The notes: generated by a model not told the origin, from the letters alone. Counted from the first letter of the stretch, positions 8,317 through 20,874 are shown. The stretch: 64,000 nt of DNA from Thermosulfurimonas sp. F29 (GCF_019688735.1 NZ_JAIFYA010000003.1:124001-188000); one strand, 5' to 3'. Program-made: numbers and translations.

Positions 8317-9534
8317 ATGGAAAGACGCACCCCGGAAGAGGCCCTGGAGTACCTAAAACGCGGCACCGTGGACATCGTGGAAGAGGAGGAATTACTGGCC
8401 AAACTCAAACGCTCGGCCGAGACCGGGACTCCCCTCCGGGTAAAGGCCGGTTTCGATCCCACCGCTCCGGATCTCCACCTGGGCCACACCGTGCTCCTGC
8501 GCAAGATGCGCCACTTCCAGGATCTCGGCCACGAAGTCTACTTCCTCATCGGGGACTTCACGGCCATGATCGGAGACCCCTCCGGTCGCTCCGAAACCCG
8601 CCCCCCGCTCACCAGGGAACAGGTGATCGAGAACGCTAAAACTTACGCCGACCAGGTCTTCAAGATCCTGGATCCGGAAAAGACCAGGGTGGTCTTTAAC
8701 AGCGAATGGATGAGCAAGATGACCGCCGAGGACTTCATTCGTCTCTGCGCCAGGTACACCGTGGCCCGCATGCTCGAACGGGAGGACTTCAGGAAACGCT
8801 TTGAGGCCCATCGCCCCATAGCCATTCACGAACTCATTTATCCCCTCATCCAGGCCTACGACTCCGTGGCCCTCCGGGCGGATGTGGAGCTCGGGGGTAC
8901 CGATCAGCTTTTCAACCTCCTGGTGGGACGGGAGATCCAGCGGGAGTACGGCCAGGAACCTCAGGTCATCTTGACCGTGCCCATCCTGGAAGGGCTCGAC
9001 GGGGTGCAGAAGATGTCCAAGAGCCTGGGCAATTATGTGGGAATCACCGAGCCTCCGCAGGAAATGTTCGGAAAACTCATGTCCATTTCCGACGAGCTCA
9101 TGTGGCGCTATTACGAGCTTCTCACGGACCTTCCCCTTTCGGAAATAGAGGCCCTCAGACGGGCGGTGGCGGAAGGGCGGGAACATCCCAAGGAGGTGAA
9201 GAAGCGTCTGGCCATGAACATCGTGGCCCAGTTTCACTCCGAAGCCGCGGCCCGCGAGGCCGCGGAGGAGTTCGAGAGGGTCTTTGCCCGGCGCGAAGTC
9301 CCCAGAGACATTCCGGAAGTAAAGGTGGCGCCGGGGAGGATCTGGATTCCCGGCCTCCTCAAAGAAACCGGTCTGGTAAAAAGCACCTCCGAGGGCAAAC
9401 GACTGGTCTCCCAGGGAGCGGTCAGGCTCGTGGACGGAGAGGCCCTGAGGGAGGAACACTTCGAGTTTGGCCCGGGAGAATACGCCCTCCGGATCGGTAA
9501 AAAGCGTTTCCTGCGGGTCCTGGTGTCGGCCTGA
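8317..9534 (+). CDS. tyrS: Tyrosyl-tRNA synthetase (TyrZ-like branch)
   Basis: A 405-residue class I synthetase that attaches tyrosine to tRNA-Tyr in the cytosol. [12 protein letters not shown] holds the HIGH-type motif, KMSKSLGN (about residue 230) is the second ATP motif, and the last 70 residues form an S4 RNA-binding domain. The motif style fits the TyrZ rather than the TyrS branch. GAGGAG lies 8 bases before the ATG. The 73-base gap behind hypE holds no clear hairpin or T-box. The dus gene follows after 7 bases. Confidence 0.96.
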   Translation: MERRTPEEALEYLKRGTVDIVEEEELLAKLKRSAETGTPLRVKAGFDPTAPDLHLGHTVLLRKMRHFQDLGHEVYFLIGDFTAMIGDPSGRSETRPPLTREQVIENAKTYADQVFKILDPEKTRVVFNSEWMSKMTAEDFIRLCARYTVARMLEREDFRKRFEAHRPIAIHELIYPLIQAYDSVALRADVELGGTDQLFNLLVGREIQREYGQEPQVILTVPILEGLDGVQKMSKSLGNYVGITEPPQEMFGKLMSISDELMWRYYELLTDLPLSEIEALRRAVAEGREHPKEVKKRLAMNIVAQFHSEAAAREAAEEFERVFARREVPRDIPEVKVAPGRIWIPGLLKETGLVKSTSEGKRLVSQGAVRLVDGEALREEHFEFGPGEYALRIGKKRFLRVLVSA

Positions 9535-9541
9535 TCCGAAA

Positions 9542-10531
9542 ATGGTCCGCCGGGGAGAGGTCATCCTGGCCCCGCTTGCGGGCTACACCCATTCCCCCTT
9601 TCGCCGGCTCGTGCGCCGACTCGGGGCCGACCGTACCTGGACCGAACTCGTAAGCGCGGACCTGATCCTGCGGAAGGGACCCTCCGATCCTCTTCTCCGT
9701 TTCACTCCGGAGGAACGCCCCCTGACCGTACAGCTTTTCGGAAACGACCCCGAGAAGCTCCACCGGGCCGGAAGGCTCGTGGCCTGTGAGCTCCGTCCCG
9801 ACGGCCTTGACCTCAACCTGGGCTGTCCGGTGAAGAAGGTGGTCTCCCGGGGAGCCGGGGCAGGGCTTCTTCGGGACCCCGTCCGAATGCAGGCCTGCGC
9901 CGAGGCCCTGGTTTCGGCCGGGAAGGCTCACGGAATCCCGGTCTCGGCCAAGATCCGGCTGGGCTGGGACGAAGATCGCCTGGAGGACATCGTCGAACGG
10001 CTTCTTTCCGCCGGGATTTCCGCCCTGGCCCTTCATCCCCGGCTGGCCAGAGAGGGTTTCTCCGGCCGGGCCCGCTGGGAACGCATCCGGGATCTGGTCC
10101 GCCTCGCGGGAAACCGTATTTTCGTGATCGGCAACGGGGACATCCGTAAGTGGACGGACATTGAACGCATGTTTCGCGAAACCGGTTGCGCAGCGGTCAT
10201 GGTGGGTCGGGCGGCCCTGAAAAACCCCTGGATCTTTAAAGAATTCAGGGAAAAACGGGAGCTCGCGCACGGAATTTCCGAAAGGGCCGCGCTCGCCCTG
10301 GAGCTTCTTGACGAGATGGCCCGCTTTTTTCGCCCCGAAACCGCGGCCAAAAAGATTAAGGCCTTTCTGGCGCAGCTCTTCAAAGGGGTCCCCGGAAAGA
10401 AGGCCCTCCTTCCGGCGCTCCTCACGGCCCCGGATTACGAGACCCTGGAGAAACGCCTTCGGAGTTTACCGGAGGGCTCGAATCGTGGTAAGCTGGATCC
10501 AAGACCATCCGGTGAGGGGGTTATTAAATGA
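9542..10531 (+). CDS. dusB: tRNA-dihydrouridine synthase (DusB-like)
   Basis: A 329-residue FMN enzyme that reduces uridines in tRNA D-loops. The N-terminal APLAGYTHSPFRRLVR, the catalytic cysteine in NLGCPVKKVVSRGAGAGLL, and the FMN-phosphate site VIGNGDI with VMVGRAALKNPWIF fit the family. The ATG chosen is 7 bases behind the tyrS stop; earlier in-frame codons lie inside tyrS. The subfamily symbol is a best guess from motif style. Confidence 0.9.
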   Translation: MVRRGEVILAPLAGYTHSPFRRLVRRLGADRTWTELVSADLILRKGPSDPLLRFTPEERPLTVQLFGNDPEKLHRAGRLVACELRPDGLDLNLGCPVKKVVSRGAGAGLLRDPVRMQACAEALVSAGKAHGIPVSAKIRLGWDEDRLEDIVERLLSAGISALALHPRLAREGFSGRARWERIRDLVRLAGNRIFVIGNGDIRKWTDIERMFRETGCAAVMVGRAALKNPWIFKEFREKRELAHGISERAALALELLDEMARFFRPETAAKKIKAFLAQLFKGVPGKKALLPALLTAPDYETLEKRLRSLPEGSNRGKLDPRPSGEGVIK

Positions 10532-10713
10532 AAGCCCTTCGAGCGCAGAGGATTCTCATGGGGTTGATCCTTCTGGTGGGGCTTCTCCTGATGCACTCGG
10601 GACGCCCGTGGGGGGAGTATCTCGTCTGGTTCGTGACCTTCATGAGCGTTCTTTCCGGAATAATTAACTTCTGCCCCTCGGAGTGGTTCTTCCGCAGGAT
10701 CTTCAGAGAGTAA
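10528..10713 (+). CDS. Small two-helix membrane protein (YgaP-like TM domain, DUF2892 type)
   Basis: A 61-residue protein with two hydrophobic segments (about 9-25 and 31-48) and INFCPSEWFF at the end of the second, resembling the GFCP motif of DUF2892/YgaP membrane domains. It begins inside the dus stop codon (ATGA), so it is translated with that operon. No enzymatic role is visible. Confidence 0.75.
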   Translation: MKALRAQRILMGLILLVGLLLMHSGRPWGEYLVWFVTFMSVLSGIINFCPSEWFFRRIFRE

Positions 10714-10720
10714 GAGGATC

Positions 10721-10742
10721 GGGCGGCCCGTACGGGCCGCCC
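10721..10742. terminator. 22-bp perfect palindrome between convergent operons
   Basis: Arms GGGCGGCCCG and CGGGCCGCCC around TA, midway between the end of the dus operon and the end of rpoC. It has no T-run on either side, so a classical intrinsic terminator is not shown; it may act with Rho or as a bidirectional barrier. Confidence 0.5.
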
Positions 10743-10750
10743 TCCGCGTC

Positions 10751-13700
10751 CTAGAAGGGGATCTCGAGCCCGGGTTTCTCGCTCTGAAGGGCCTTGCGCT
10801 CCTCGGCCTTCATGTCGTAATACACCCGACCCGTTCCGGCGGGAATGAGCCGTCCGATGATTACATTTTCCTTGAGTCCGCGCAGGTAGTCCACCTTTCC
10901 GGCGAGAGCCGCGTCCGTGAGCACCCGGGTGGTCTCCTGGAAGGAGGCCGCCGAGAGCCAGCTCTCCGTGTTGAGCGCGGCCTTGGTGATGCCCAGCACC
11001 ACCGGCTCGGCCACCGCGGGACGCCCGCCCTCCCTGAGCACCCGCTCGTTCTCCTCCTCGAAGACGGCCCGGTCCACCAGCTCCCCGATCATGAAACGGG
11101 TATCACCGGTCTCCTTGATCTTCACCTTCTTCAACATCTGGCGCACGATGACCTCAAAGTGCTTGTCGTTGATGCGCACCCCCTGGAGCCGGTAAACCTC
11201 CTGGATCTCCTCCACCAGGAACTTGGCCAGCTCCTTTATCCCCTTCACCCGCAGGATGTCGTGTGGATTGGGGGAACCCTCGATCAGGGGATCACCGGCC
11301 CGAATGTAGTCCCCCTCCTGCACCGCGAGGTACTTGCCCTTGGGCACCAGATACTCCTTGGGTTCACCGATCTCGGGCTTTACGATGATCTTCCGCTTTC
11401 CTTTAAGCTCCTTGTCGAAGATGACCTCTCCCTCGATCTCGCTGATCACGGCGTAGTCCTTGGGCTTGCGGGCCTCAAAGAGCTCGGCCACCCGGGGGAG
11501 ACCTCCGGTAATGTCCTTGGTCTTTACCGTCTCCCGCGGAATCTTGGCGATGATGTCGCCGGCCTCCACATAGTCCCCCTCCTGCACCGTGAGAATGGCC
11601 CCCACGGGAAGCAGGTACCGGGCCTCACCCTTGCCGGAGGGCAGCTTCTTGGTGCGCCCGCGCTCGTCCTTGATGGAGACGCGGGGACGATAGTCGGTGA
11701 GCTTGTACTCCCGCACGATAATGCTCACCCGACCGGTGATGGGATCGGTGCGCTCGTCCACCGTGACCCCGTCGATGATGTCTCCGAACTTCACCTTTCC
11801 GGAGACCTCGGTGATGATGGGATTGGTGAAGGGATCCCACTCCACCAGGAGGTCGCCGGGTTTCACCTCCTGATCCTCCTCCACCCGAATCCTGGCCCCG
11901 TAAACCACGGGGTAACGCTCCTTTTCCCGACCGTCCGGGGCCACGATGGCGATTTCCCCCTGACGGTTCAGAGCCACCAGGGATCCGTCCCGGGCCCGCA
12001 CGGTCTTGAGGTTGACGAACTTGACCCGCCCCTGGGTCTGAGCCCGATGTTCGCTCTGTTCCACCGCCCGGCTGGCGGTTCCTCCGATGTGGAAGGTCCG
12101 CATGGTAAGCTGGGTTCCGGGCTCACCGATGGATTGCGCCGCAATGATCCCCACCGCCTCGCCTATCTCCACCATCCGTCCGGTGGCCAGATCCCGACCG
12201 TAACACTTGGCGCAGACCCCGTAACGGCTCTGACAGGTCAGCACCGACCGGATGGCCACCTTCTCGATTCCGGCCTCGCGCAGCTTCTTCACCGCCTTCT
12301 CGTCGATCTCCTCGTTGGCCCGCACCAGGACCTCCCCGGTCACCGGATCCACTATGTCCTCCAGGGCCACCCGACCCAGCACCCGGTCCCACACCGGTTC
12401 CATGATCTCTCCGGCCTCGATGAGGTGCCCCACCTCGAGGCCGTCAATGGTGCCGCAGTCCTCCTCCACCACGGTGCAGTCCTGCGCCACATCCACCAGA
12501 CGACGGGTGAGGTACCCGGCGTTGGCGGTCTTGAGGGCCGTGTCCGCGAGCCCCTTACGGGCCCCGTGGGTGGAAACGAAGTACTCAAGCACCGAAAGCC
12601 CTTCCCGGAAGTTGCTCTTGATGGGGGTCTCGATGATTTCCCCGGAGGGCTTGGCCATGAGACCCCGCATCCCGGCTAGCTGCCGGATCTGGTCCACCGA
12701 ACCCCGGGCCCCGGAATAGGCCATGATGTAAACCGGGTTCATGCTGGGACCCACCACCTTCTTCCCGTCCGGGCCCACATACTCCGCGGTCTCCATCTCC
12801 TTGATCATCTCCTGAGTGACCCGATCCGTGGCGGCGGACCAGATGTCCACGGTCTTGTTGTAACGCTCCCCGTCGGTGATGAGTCCGTCACGATACTGCT
12901 GCAGGATCTCCTCCACCTTCTTCTCGGCCTCCGCGAGAATCTCGGCCTTCTTTTTGGGGATGACCAGATAGTCCACGCAGATGGAAAGACCCGCTTCCGT
13001 GGCCATCTGATACCCCATGTCCTTCATGCGGTCGGCGAAGATGACCGTCTTCTTGGCCCCGGCCCTACGGTAGGAGAGATCGATGAGGCGCTGAAGTTCC
13101 TTCTTGCGCAGGGGTTTGTTGTACTCCTCAAAGGGGATCTCCTCCGGAACGATGGTGCGAAAGATGAGCCGCCCGGGGGTGGTCTCCACCAGCTTTCCGT
13201 CCATACGAACCTTGATCCTGGCCTGAAGATCCACGGCCCCTTCCTGATAGGCCAGAAGCACCTCCTCCGGATCCCGGAAGACCCATCCTTCCCCCCTGGC
13301 GAAGGGCCGATCGAGCGTCATGTAGAAGAGCCCCAGAACCATGTCCTGGGTGGGATAAACCACCGGCACGCCGCTTGCCGGAAGGAGGATGTTGTTGGTG
13401 GAAAGCATCAGCACCCGGCACTCGGTCTGGGCCTCCACGGAAAGAGGTACATGCACGGCCATCTGGTCGCCGTCAAAGTCCGCGTTGTAGGCCACGCACA
13501 CCAGGGGGTGCAGCTGAATGGCCTTGCTGTCTATGAGCACCGGCTCAAAGGCCTGAATCCCGAGCCGGTGAAGCGTGGGGGCCCGGTTGAGCATGATGGG
13601 AAATTCCTTGACGATCTCCTCCAGCGCGTCCCAGACCAGGGGATCCTCCTCCTCCACCAGACGCTTGGCCGTCTTGATGGTGGTGGCGTAGCCGTGCTTC

Positions 13701-14857
13701 TCCAGCCACTGGTAGATAAAGGGCTTGAATAGCTCGATGGCCATCTTCTTGGGCAACCCGCACTGGTGCATCCGAAGCTCCGGACCGGCCACGATCACCG
13801 AACGACCGGAAAAGTCCACCCGTTTGCCCAGAAGATTCTGCCGGAACCGGCCCTGCTTTCCCCGGAGCATGTCCGAGAGGCTCTTCAAGGGGCGACGGTT
13901 CGGACCGGTCACCGGACGCCCTCGCCGCCCGTTGTCAAAGAGGGTGTCCACCGCCTCCTGGAGCATGCGCATCTCGTTGCGCACGATGACCTCCGGGGCG
14001 TCCAGCTCCTTAAGCCGCCTGAGCCGATTGTTCCGGTTGATCACCCGGCGATAGAGGTCGTTTAAGTCCGAGGTGGCAAAACGCCCCCCCTCAAGCGGCA
14101 CCAGGGGACGAAGCTCCGGGGGAATGACCGGCACCACCTCGAGGATCATCCACTCGGGACGGTTGCCGGAGGTGCGCAGGGCGTCCACCACCTTGAGGCG
14201 TTTGCCCAGCTTCTTCCGTCGGGCCTCGCTCGCGGTCTTTTCCATCTCGGCCCGGATCTCCTCGGCCAGACGATCCAGATCCAGACCCCGCAGGATCTCC
14301 CGCACCGCCTCCGCCCCCATGCCCACCCGGAACTTCTCCCCGTGTTTCTGCCGGAGGGCGTAAACCTGCTCCTCGGTGAGCACCTTGCCCACCGGGATCT
14401 CGGGAACCTCGCTTTCCACCACGATGTACTTCTCGAAGTAAAGGACCGCCTCGAGCTCCTTCAAGGTGAGATCGAGAAGGGATCCGATCTTGCTGGGAAC
14501 GCTACGCAGAAACCAGATGTGCGCCACCGGAGCGGCCAGCTCGATGTGCCCCATCCGCTCCCGGCGCACCTTGCTCTGTATCACCTCCACCCCGCACTTC
14601 TCACAGATCACTCCCCGGTGTTTGGCCCGCTTGTACTTACCGCACAGACACTCGTAGTCCTTCACCGGTCCGAAGATCTTGGCGCAGAAAAGGCCATCGC
14701 GCTCGGGCTTGAGGGTCCGGTAGTTGATGGTCTCCGGCTTCTTCACCTCCCCGTGGCTCCACTCCCGGATCTTCTCCGGAGAGGCCAGCCCCAGACGAAT
14801 GGCCCGAATGTTCATGGGGTCCTTGGGTTTGGCAAAGTAAGAAAAAAGCTCTTCCAT
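10751..14857 (-). CDS. rpoC: DNA-directed RNA polymerase subunit beta prime
   Basis: The 1368-residue catalytic subunit. The N-terminal zinc site [20 protein letters not shown], the Mg-binding NADFDGDQM loop (about 455-463) and the second zinc site [13 protein letters not shown] are intact. Length is like E. coli, with an SI3-type insertion region between the trigger-loop halves judged from length only. It starts 25 bases after rpoB ends, with AGGAGG at good spacing. Confidence 0.99.
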   Translation of the reverse strand: MEELFSYFAKPKDPMNIRAIRLGLASPEKIREWSHGEVKKPETINYRTLKPERDGLFCAKIFGPVKDYECLCGKYKRAKHRGVICEKCGVEVIQSKVRRERMGHIELAAPVAHIWFLRSVPSKIGSLLDLTLKELEAVLYFEKYIVVESEVPEIPVGKVLTEEQVYALRQKHGEKFRVGMGAEAVREILRGLDLDRLAEEIRAEMEKTASEARRKKLGKRLKVVDALRTSGNRPEWMILEVVPVIPPELRPLVPLEGGRFATSDLNDLYRRVINRNNRLRRLKELDAPEVIVRNEMRMLQEAVDTLFDNGRRGRPVTGPNRRPLKSLSDMLRGKQGRFRQNLLGKRVDFSGRSVIVAGPELRMHQCGLPKKMAIELFKPFIYQWLEKHGYATTIKTAKRLVEEEDPLVWDALEEIVKEFPIMLNRAPTLHRLGIQAFEPVLIDSKAIQLHPLVCVAYNADFDGDQMAVHVPLSVEAQTECRVLMLSTNNILLPASGVPVVYPTQDMVLGLFYMTLDRPFARGEGWVFRDPEEVLLAYQEGAVDLQARIKVRMDGKLVETTPGRLIFRTIVPEEIPFEEYNKPLRKKELQRLIDLSYRRAGAKKTVIFADRMKDMGYQMATEAGLSICVDYLVIPKKKAEILAEAEKKVEEILQQYRDGLITDGERYNKTVDIWSAATDRVTQEMIKEMETAEYVGPDGKKVVGPSMNPVYIMAYSGARGSVDQIRQLAGMRGLMAKPSGEIIETPIKSNFREGLSVLEYFVSTHGARKGLADTALKTANAGYLTRRLVDVAQDCTVVEEDCGTIDGLEVGHLIEAGEIMEPVWDRVLGRVALEDIVDPVTGEVLVRANEEIDEKAVKKLREAGIEKVAIRSVLTCQSRYGVCAKCYGRDLATGRMVEIGEAVGIIAAQSIGEPGTQLTMRTFHIGGTASRAVEQSEHRAQTQGRVKFVNLKTVRARDGSLVALNRQGEIAIVAPDGREKERYPVVYGARIRVEEDQEVKPGDLLVEWDPFTNPIITEVSGKVKFGDIIDGVTVDERTDPITGRVSIIVREYKLTDYRPRVSIKDERGRTKKLPSGKGEARYLLPVGAILTVQEGDYVEAGDIIAKIPRETVKTKDITGGLPRVAELFEARKPKDYAVISEIEGEVIFDKELKGKRKIIVKPEIGEPKEYLVPKGKYLAVQEGDYIRAGDPLIEGSPNPHDILRVKGIKELAKFLVEEIQEVYRLQGVRINDKHFEVIVRQMLKKVKIKETGDTRFMIGELVDRAVFEEENERVLREGGRPAVAEPVVLGITKAALNTESWLSAASFQETTRVLTDAALAGKVDYLRGLKENVIIGRLIPAGTGRVYYDMKAEERKALQSEKPGLEIPF

Positions 14858-14882
14858 ACGAATGCACCTCCTGCGAGGCTTT

Positions 14883-17800
14883 TTATTCCTCCAGCACCTC
14901 TACATCCAGGCAGAGGCCCTGGAGTTCCTTGACCAGAACCTTGAAGCTTTCGGGAAGCCCGGGCTCAAGAAAGTTCTCACCCTTCACGATCTTCTCGTAC
15001 ATCCGGGTCCGCCCGGTCACATCGTCGCTCTTGACCGTCAGGAACTCCTGCAGCGCATAAGCCGCCCCGTAGGCCTCCATGGCCCACACCTCCATCTCAC
15101 CCAGACGCTGCCCTCCGAACTGGGCCTTCCCTCCCAAGGGCTGCTGGGTGATGAGGGAGTAAGGACCGGTGGCCCGGGCGTGAATCTTGTCGTCCACCAG
15201 GTGGTGAAGTTTGAGCATGTACATATACCCCACCGTAACCGGCTCCCGAAAGGGCTCCCCGGTCATCCCGTTGTAGAGCACGGTCTGCCCGGTCTCGGAA
15301 AGACCGGCCTCCCTGAGCCAGGCCTTGATCTCCGGCTCCCGGGCCCCGTCGAACACCGGCGTGGCCACCGGGATACCGTCGGCAAAGGCCCGGGCCAGGT
15401 CCAGGATCTCCTCGTCGGTTTTCCCCTCGGTCAGGCGCCGGTATTCCTCCTCGGAAAAGAGACGCTTCAACATGTCCTTCACCGCCTGCACCTGGTGCTC
15501 CTCCGCCAGTCGGGCCAGCTTCCGCCCCAGCTCCTTACAGGCCCAGCCCAGATGGGTCTCCAAGATCTGTCCGATGTTCATTCGGGAGGGCACCCCCAGA
15601 GGCGAAAGCACCATGTCCACCGGGGTCCCGTCCGGAAGATAGGGCATGTCCTCTATGGGCACCACCTTGGAGACCACGCCCTTGTTCCCGTGTCGCCCGG
15701 CCATCTTGTCCCCGGGCTGAAGCTTCCGCTTCATAGCCACATACACCTTCACCACCTTGAGCACCCCCGGCGGGAGCTCGTCCCCCTTGGTAACCCGCTT
15801 GATCCGCTGCTCGAACTCGTGCACTATCTCGGCCTTCTTGGTTTCGAAGTTCCTGAGGATCTCGTCCACCTTTTTCTTGAGCTTCCTGGGCGCGATCTCC
15901 CGGAGTTGAGACATGGGCACCTTTTCCAGCACCTCGGGGGTAATCTTCACCCCCCGGCCCACCACCTCGTTTCCGTCCTGGTCAATGTAGGCCGCGGCGG
16001 TCTCCTCTCCCACCAGCACCTCTTCCAGGGCCTTGAGGGTGCTGCGACGCAGGATCTCCAGGTAATCGGCCCGATCCTTTTCCAGACGGGCAATCTTCTC
16101 CGCCTCCTTGGCCAGTGCCCGCTCGTCCTTCTCCACCCCCCGCCGGGTGAAGACCTTGGTGTCGACCACGATCCCCTCTATACCGGCGGGCACCCGAAGT
16201 GAGGTGTCCTTAACATCGCTGGCCTTCTCCCCGAAGATGGCCCGAAGGAGCTTCTCCTCCGGGGTGAGCTGAACCTCTCCCTTGGGCGTCACCTTCCCCA
16301 CCAGTATGTCTCCGGGCCGCACATAGGCCCCGATCTTCACGATCCCGCTTTCGTCCAGATTGGAAAGCGCCTCCTCGCTCACATTGGGAATGTCGCGGGT
16401 GATCTCCTCCCGTCCGAGTTTGGTCTCCCGGGCCACGCACTCGAACTCCTCGATGTGAATGGAGGTGTAAACATCGTCCCGCACCAGACGCTCGGAAATC
16501 ACGATGGAATCCTCGAAGTTGTAACCCCTCCAGGGCATGAAGGCCACCAGGATGTTCTTGCCCAGGGCCAGTTCCCCTCCGTCGGTGGAGGGGCCGTCGG
16601 CCAGCACCTCGCCCTTCCGCACCCTCTGGCCGGGCCGCACCCGGGGTTTCTGATTGAAGGTGGTGTTCTGGTTGGAACGCCGCCACTTCATCAGGTTGTA
16701 AATCCTGACCCGCGGAGCCCCGCCGTTTCTCCCCAGATACCGCACCACGATACGGGTGGCGTCCACATCCTCCACCACCCCGTCGTCCTCGGCCAGGATC
16801 ACCACCCCGGAATCCCGGGCCGCGATCTTCTCCATCCCCGAGCCCACCAGCGGGGCCTCCGTCCGAACCAGGGGCACCGCCTGGCGCTGCATGTTCGACC
16901 CCATGAGGGCCCGGTTGGCGTCGTCGTGCTCCAGGAAGGGAATCAGGGACGAGGACACGCTCACCACCTGGGCCGGAACCAGGTCCACCAGATCCACCTC
17001 CTCGCGCCGGGCCATGATGAATTCTCCTCCCTTCCGGGCCGGCACCACCTCGTCGAGGATGTTGCCGTCCTTATCGATGTTGATGGTGGCCTGGGCGATG
17101 ACCATGTCCTTCTCTTCCGCGGCGTTGAGATAGATCACCTGATCCGTCACCCGACCGTTTTTCACCAGCCGGTAAGGGGTCTCCAGGAACCCGTAAGGAT
17201 TGGTGCGGGCGTAAGTGGCCATGGATACGATGAGTCCGATGTTCGGCCCCTCCGGGGTCTCGATGGGACAGATGCGCCCGTAGTGGGAGGGATGCACATC
17301 CCGCACCTCGAAACCGGCCCGCTCCCGGGTAAGCCCCCCGGGGCCCAGGGCCGAAAGCCGGCGCTTGTGCGTGATCATGGAAAGAGGATTGGTCTGATCC
17401 ATGAACTGGGAAAGCTGCCCCTGGGCGAAAAATTCCCGCAGGGCCGCGGAGACCGGCTTCGGATTGATGAGGTCGTTGGGCATGAGGGCCTCCACATCCT
17501 GCAGGGTCATCCTCTCCTTAACCGCCCGCTCCATCCGCACCAGCCCCACCCGGTACTGGTTCTCCGCGAGCTCCCCCACGGCCCGCACCCGGCGATTGCC
17601 CAGATGATCGATGTCGTCCCCCTCGCCACCCTCCTCCTTGAGCCGAATGAGCTCCTTCAGGATGGCCAGCACATCCTCCTTGGTAAGCGTGGTCTGGGTG
17701 ATGGGTATGTCCAGCCCCAGCCGAAGATTGATCTTGTAGCGCCCCACCTCGGAGAGATTGTAGGTGGCCGGATCGAAAAACAGGGACTTGAAGTAGGGTT

Positions 17801-18965
17801 CGGCCACCTCGAGAGTGGCGGGACTCGAGGGACGCATCTTCCTGTAGATCTCGATCAGGGCCTCCTCCCGGGTCTTGGCCTTGTCCAGCTTCAGGGTATC
17901 CCGCAGGGCCCGGGTGTAACGATGGACATCGATGTAAAGACACTCCACCTCCCTGACCCCGGCCTCCCGCAGCCGGGCCAGCTTCTCCTTGGTAATTTCC
18001 TCGTTGCACTCCAGGATGACCTCTCCGGTTTCGGGATCCACCACATCCTTGGCCGCCACACGGCCGAGGAACTCCTTCTCGGTAACCGGTACGGTCTTCA
18101 CCCCGGCCTCGAGCAGGCGCTTCAACGCCGCCTTGGTCACCTTGCGCCCGGCCTTGAGCAACACCTCCCCGGTCTCCGGATGAACGATGTCCACCGAGAC
18201 CTTCTGCGTGAGAAAGACCTCCGGGTTGATCTCCTTCTCGATCCGGTCGGGATGGATGATGAACCTCTCCCGCGGATAGAAGTAATTGAGGATCTCCTCC
18301 TCGGTCATCCCCATGGCCTTGAGAAAGGTGGTGGCGGTGAAGTTCTTGCGCCGATCGATACGGGCCAGCAACCTCCCCCGGTGATCGTACTCGAAGTCCA
18401 GCCACGACCCCTTGGCCGGAATGACCCGGGCGGTGTAGACGATCTTGCCGGCGTGGGCCTTGCCCTTGTCGTGATCGAAGATCACCCCCGCCGAACGCTG
18501 AAGCTGACTCACCACCACCCGCTCGGTGCCGTTGATGATAAAACGCCCGTCCTCGGTCATGAGGGGCACGGAACCGAAAAAGATCTCCTGTTCCTTGATG
18601 TCCCGGATGCTCTGGGCGCCGCTTTCCGGATCCACATCGTAGGTGATGAGCCGCACCCTCAGTTTCATCAGAGCCTCGTAGGTGAGCCCCTTCTCCCAGC
18701 ACTCCTCCGGGGTCAACTCCGGGGGAAGAATCTCGTAGTCCACGAACTCCAGCTCCGCCGTCCCGGTAAAGTCCTTGATGGGAAAGACCTCCTTCAGTGC
18801 GGCAAGGATCCCCTTGTTCTTCCGGGACTGCGGAGGCACATCCTGCTGAAGAAACTCTCTGTAGGATTCCTTCTGCAAACTGATGAGGTAGGGCACCTCC
18901 ATGGGGGGCCTGACCCTGCCGAAGTTTCTCCTAACCCTGGCCGGAACGATGGTGGGGGTTTCCAT
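14883..18965 (-). CDS. rpoB: DNA-directed RNA polymerase subunit beta
   Basis: A 1360-residue core subunit. The rifampicin region ([29 protein letters not shown]) keeps the drug-sensitive residues, and [13 protein letters not shown] near the C-terminus is the active-site lysine-rich motif. Its codon use is strongly C-ending (GCC, ACC, CTC, ATC), a useful contrast with tuf. A hairpin lies upstream, between rplL and rpoB. Confidence 0.99.
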   Translation of the reverse strand: METPTIVPARVRRNFGRVRPPMEVPYLISLQKESYREFLQQDVPPQSRKNKGILAALKEVFPIKDFTGTAELEFVDYEILPPELTPEECWEKGLTYEALMKLRVRLITYDVDPESGAQSIRDIKEQEIFFGSVPLMTEDGRFIINGTERVVVSQLQRSAGVIFDHDKGKAHAGKIVYTARVIPAKGSWLDFEYDHRGRLLARIDRRKNFTATTFLKAMGMTEEEILNYFYPRERFIIHPDRIEKEINPEVFLTQKVSVDIVHPETGEVLLKAGRKVTKAALKRLLEAGVKTVPVTEKEFLGRVAAKDVVDPETGEVILECNEEITKEKLARLREAGVREVECLYIDVHRYTRALRDTLKLDKAKTREEALIEIYRKMRPSSPATLEVAEPYFKSLFFDPATYNLSEVGRYKINLRLGLDIPITQTTLTKEDVLAILKELIRLKEEGGEGDDIDHLGNRRVRAVGELAENQYRVGLVRMERAVKERMTLQDVEALMPNDLINPKPVSAALREFFAQGQLSQFMDQTNPLSMITHKRRLSALGPGGLTRERAGFEVRDVHPSHYGRICPIETPEGPNIGLIVSMATYARTNPYGFLETPYRLVKNGRVTDQVIYLNAAEEKDMVIAQATINIDKDGNILDEVVPARKGGEFIMARREEVDLVDLVPAQVVSVSSSLIPFLEHDDANRALMGSNMQRQAVPLVRTEAPLVGSGMEKIAARDSGVVILAEDDGVVEDVDATRIVVRYLGRNGGAPRVRIYNLMKWRRSNQNTTFNQKPRVRPGQRVRKGEVLADGPSTDGGELALGKNILVAFMPWRGYNFEDSIVISERLVRDDVYTSIHIEEFECVARETKLGREEITRDIPNVSEEALSNLDESGIVKIGAYVRPGDILVGKVTPKGEVQLTPEEKLLRAIFGEKASDVKDTSLRVPAGIEGIVVDTKVFTRRGVEKDERALAKEAEKIARLEKDRADYLEILRRSTLKALEEVLVGEETAAAYIDQDGNEVVGRGVKITPEVLEKVPMSQLREIAPRKLKKKVDEILRNFETKKAEIVHEFEQRIKRVTKGDELPPGVLKVVKVYVAMKRKLQPGDKMAGRHGNKGVVSKVVPIEDMPYLPDGTPVDMVLSPLGVPSRMNIGQILETHLGWACKELGRKLARLAEEHQVQAVKDMLKRLFSEEEYRRLTEGKTDEEILDLARAFADGIPVATPVFDGAREPEIKAWLREAGLSETGQTVLYNGMTGEPFREPVTVGYMYMLKLHHLVDDKIHARATGPYSLITQQPLGGKAQFGGQRLGEMEVWAMEAYGAAYALQEFLTVKSDDVTGRTRMYEKIVKGENFLEPGLPESFKVLVKELQGLCLDVEVLEE

Positions 18966-19004
18966 AGCCTGGATCGCCTCCTTCCCGATTTTTCAAACAC
19001 AATA

Positions 19005-19034
19005 AGGGCTTCCCCCGCACCGGGGGAAAGCCCT
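19005..19034 (-). terminator. rplL-rpoB intergenic hairpin (candidate attenuator)
   Basis: A 12-bp GC-rich stem with one bulged base and a five-base loop. On the minus strand it is followed only by TATTGTG, a weak U-tract, which suits partial termination that would lower rpoBC relative to the ribosomal proteins, as known for E. coli. Its better T-run faces the plus strand. Confidence 0.5.
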
Positions 19035-19063
19035 CTTTTTATCGTGCTCTTTTGCCCCTAATT

Positions 19064-19453
19064 TTACTTGATTTCTACCTTGGCGCCAACGGCCTCGAGC
19101 TTCTTTTTGATCTCCTCGGCCTCCTCCTTGGATACCCCCTCCTTCACCGGCTTGGGCGCGCTCTCCACCAGTTCCTTGGCCTCCTTGAGACCCAGCCCGG
19201 TGATGGCCCGCACCTCCTTAATCACCTGAATCTTCTGGCTGCCGACCTCGGTCAGAATTACATCAAACTCCGTCTTTTCCTCGGCCGGCGCGGCCTCCGC
19301 CCCGGGCGCCGCCCCCGGAGCTGCCGCCACCGCCGCCACCGGAGCCGCCGCGCTCACCCCGAACTTTTCCTCGAGCTCCTTGATGAACTCCGAAAGCTCG
19401 AGCACACTCATGTTGGCAATAAACTCAATTACCTCTTCCTTGGTTACCGCCAT
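19064..19453 (-). CDS. rplL: Ribosomal protein L7/L12
   Basis: A 129-residue stalk protein. N-terminal dimerisation helices ([22 protein letters not shown]), an Ala/Pro-rich hinge, then the GTPase-factor-binding domain with [24 protein letters not shown]. It recruits EF-Tu, EF-G and other factors to the ribosome. It follows rplJ by 30 bases. Confidence 0.98.
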   Translation of the reverse strand: MAVTKEEVIEFIANMSVLELSEFIKELEEKFGVSAAAPVAAVAAAPGAAPGAEAAPAEEKTEFDVILTEVGSQKIQVIKEVRAITGLGLKEAKELVESAPKPVKEGVSKEEAEEIKKKLEAVGAKVEIK

Positions 19454-19483
19454 CTTGCCTGCCTCCTTCTGATATTTTTGAGA

Positions 19484-20017
19484 TTACTGGCCTCCCTCGG
19501 CCTTCTTTTTCTCCTCAATAGCCCTGAGCACATAGAGGAAGTTCCGCACCACATTGGCCAGAAGCTGCACCAGCCGCGCCGGAGGAGCCTGAAGCAGACC
19601 CAGAAGCTGGGCGAGCAGCACCTCGCGCGGCGGAAGCTTGGCGAGGGCCTCGATCCCCTTGGCGTCCACCGGTTTACCCTGAAGAGCCGCCCCACGCAAA
19701 ACCAGGGCCTCGTGCTCCTCGGAAAACTCCTTGAGGACCTTGGCCAGCGCCACCGGATCCTTATAGGCCAGGGCTATCCCCGTGGGCCCCTCGATGAACT
19801 CCTGAATGGGTTCCGCAGGAGTGTCCGCGGAGGCGATACGGAGGAGAGTGTTTTTCACCACCCGGTACTCCCCTCCGGCCTCCCGAATAAGCCTCCTGAG
19901 CTCGTTGCTCTCGTTGGCCGTAAGCCCCTTAAAGGAGGTCACGAAGACCGCCTGGGCCTCCTGAAACTTCTCCCGAAGATTCCTGACCAGTTCTTCCTTC
20001 TGCGCACGCGTAAGCAC
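19484..20017 (-). CDS. rplJ: Ribosomal protein L10
   Basis: A 177-residue stalk base protein that binds 23S rRNA and carries L7/L12 dimers by its C-terminal helix. LTRAQKEELVRNLREKF and FIEGPTGIALAYKDP are family segments. It is preceded by a 137-base structured leader, the usual site of L10 autoregulation. Confidence 0.97.
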   Translation of the reverse strand: MLTRAQKEELVRNLREKFQEAQAVFVTSFKGLTANESNELRRLIREAGGEYRVVKNTLLRIASADTPAEPIQEFIEGPTGIALAYKDPVALAKVLKEFSEEHEALVLRGAALQGKPVDAKGIEALAKLPPREVLLAQLLGLLQAPPARLVQLLANVVRNFLYVLRAIEEKKKAEGGQ

Positions 20018-20154
20018 CGCCCGCCTCCTTCAAAAACTTTTGGACGAAGGCTTCCCTTCGTCTCCACAGGCCGGCCCCCGGGCCGTTTAAAGCCTGCCGG
20101 CTACCTGTGCTCTCCGACTCAGGGTCGCCTCCCGAGGGGAGGGACACCTGAGAA
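20018..20154 (-). ncRNA. L10 leader (autoregulatory mRNA element)
   Basis: The 137 bases between rplA and rplJ are rich in complementary segments on the minus strand, including GGCCCGGGGGCC and the AGACGAAGG...CCTTCGTC stem close to the rplJ ribosome-binding site. Position and the AGACGAAGG element agree with L10 leaders that bind the L10-L12 complex and repress rplJL translation. Called from position and pattern, not from a covariance model. Confidence 0.7.
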
Positions 20155-20874
20155 TTATTCCACCTGGTAATCCTTCACCAGGTTCCGTACATCCGCCGGG
20201 TCCACCTTTATCCCCGGCCCCATGGTCGTGGAGATGGTAACGCTTTTTATGTATTGCCCCTTGGCCGCCGAAGGCTTGGCCCGGAGCAGGGCGTCAAAGA
20301 AAGCCGCCAGATTCTCCAGAATCTTCCTCTCCCCGAAGGAAACCCGGCCTACCGGGGCGTGCACCACCCCCGCCCGATCCACCTTGAAGTCCACCTTTCC
20401 GGCCTTGATCTCCTTAACCGCCCGGGCCACATCAAAGGTCACCGTGCCCGTCTTGGCACTGGGCATGAGCCCCCGCGGCCCCAGGATCTTACCTATGCGC
20501 CCCACCAGAGGCATCATGTCCGGCGTGGCCACGGCCTTGTCGAACTCCAGCCAGCCATCCTGGATCTTCTTGATCAGGTCCTCCGCCCCCACATAGTCCG
20601 CCCCCGCGGCCTCGGCCTCCTTGGCCTTGTCCCCCTTGGCAAAAACCACCACCCGGGCCGTCTTCCCCGTGCCGTGAGGAAGCACCACCGAACCCCGCAC
20701 CATCTGATCCGCGTGGCGGGGATCCACCCCCAGCACCACCGCCACATCCACGCTCTCGTCAAACTTCGCGTAAGCGTTCTCCAGCGCGAGCTTCACCGCC
20801 TCTTCAAAAGTGTAACGCCTGGTGCGGTCTATCCTGGAAAGAGCCTCGCGATACTTCTTGCCCCTCTTCGCCAT
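20155..20874 (-). CDS. rplA: Ribosomal protein L1
   Basis: A 239-residue protein of the ribosomal L1 stalk. [14 protein letters not shown] at the N-terminus and [24 protein letters not shown] in the middle are characteristic. In E. coli L1 represses its own operon; no L1 site can be placed in the 11-base gap to rplK. Confidence 0.98.
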   Translation of the reverse strand: MAKRGKKYREALSRIDRTRRYTFEEAVKLALENAYAKFDESVDVAVVLGVDPRHADQMVRGSVVLPHGTGKTARVVVFAKGDKAKEAEAAGADYVGAEDLIKKIQDGWLEFDKAVATPDMMPLVGRIGKILGPRGLMPSAKTGTVTFDVARAVKEIKAGKVDFKVDRAGVVHAPVGRVSFGERKILENLAAFFDALLRAKPSAAKGQYIKSVTISTTMGPGIKVDPADVRNLVKDYQVE

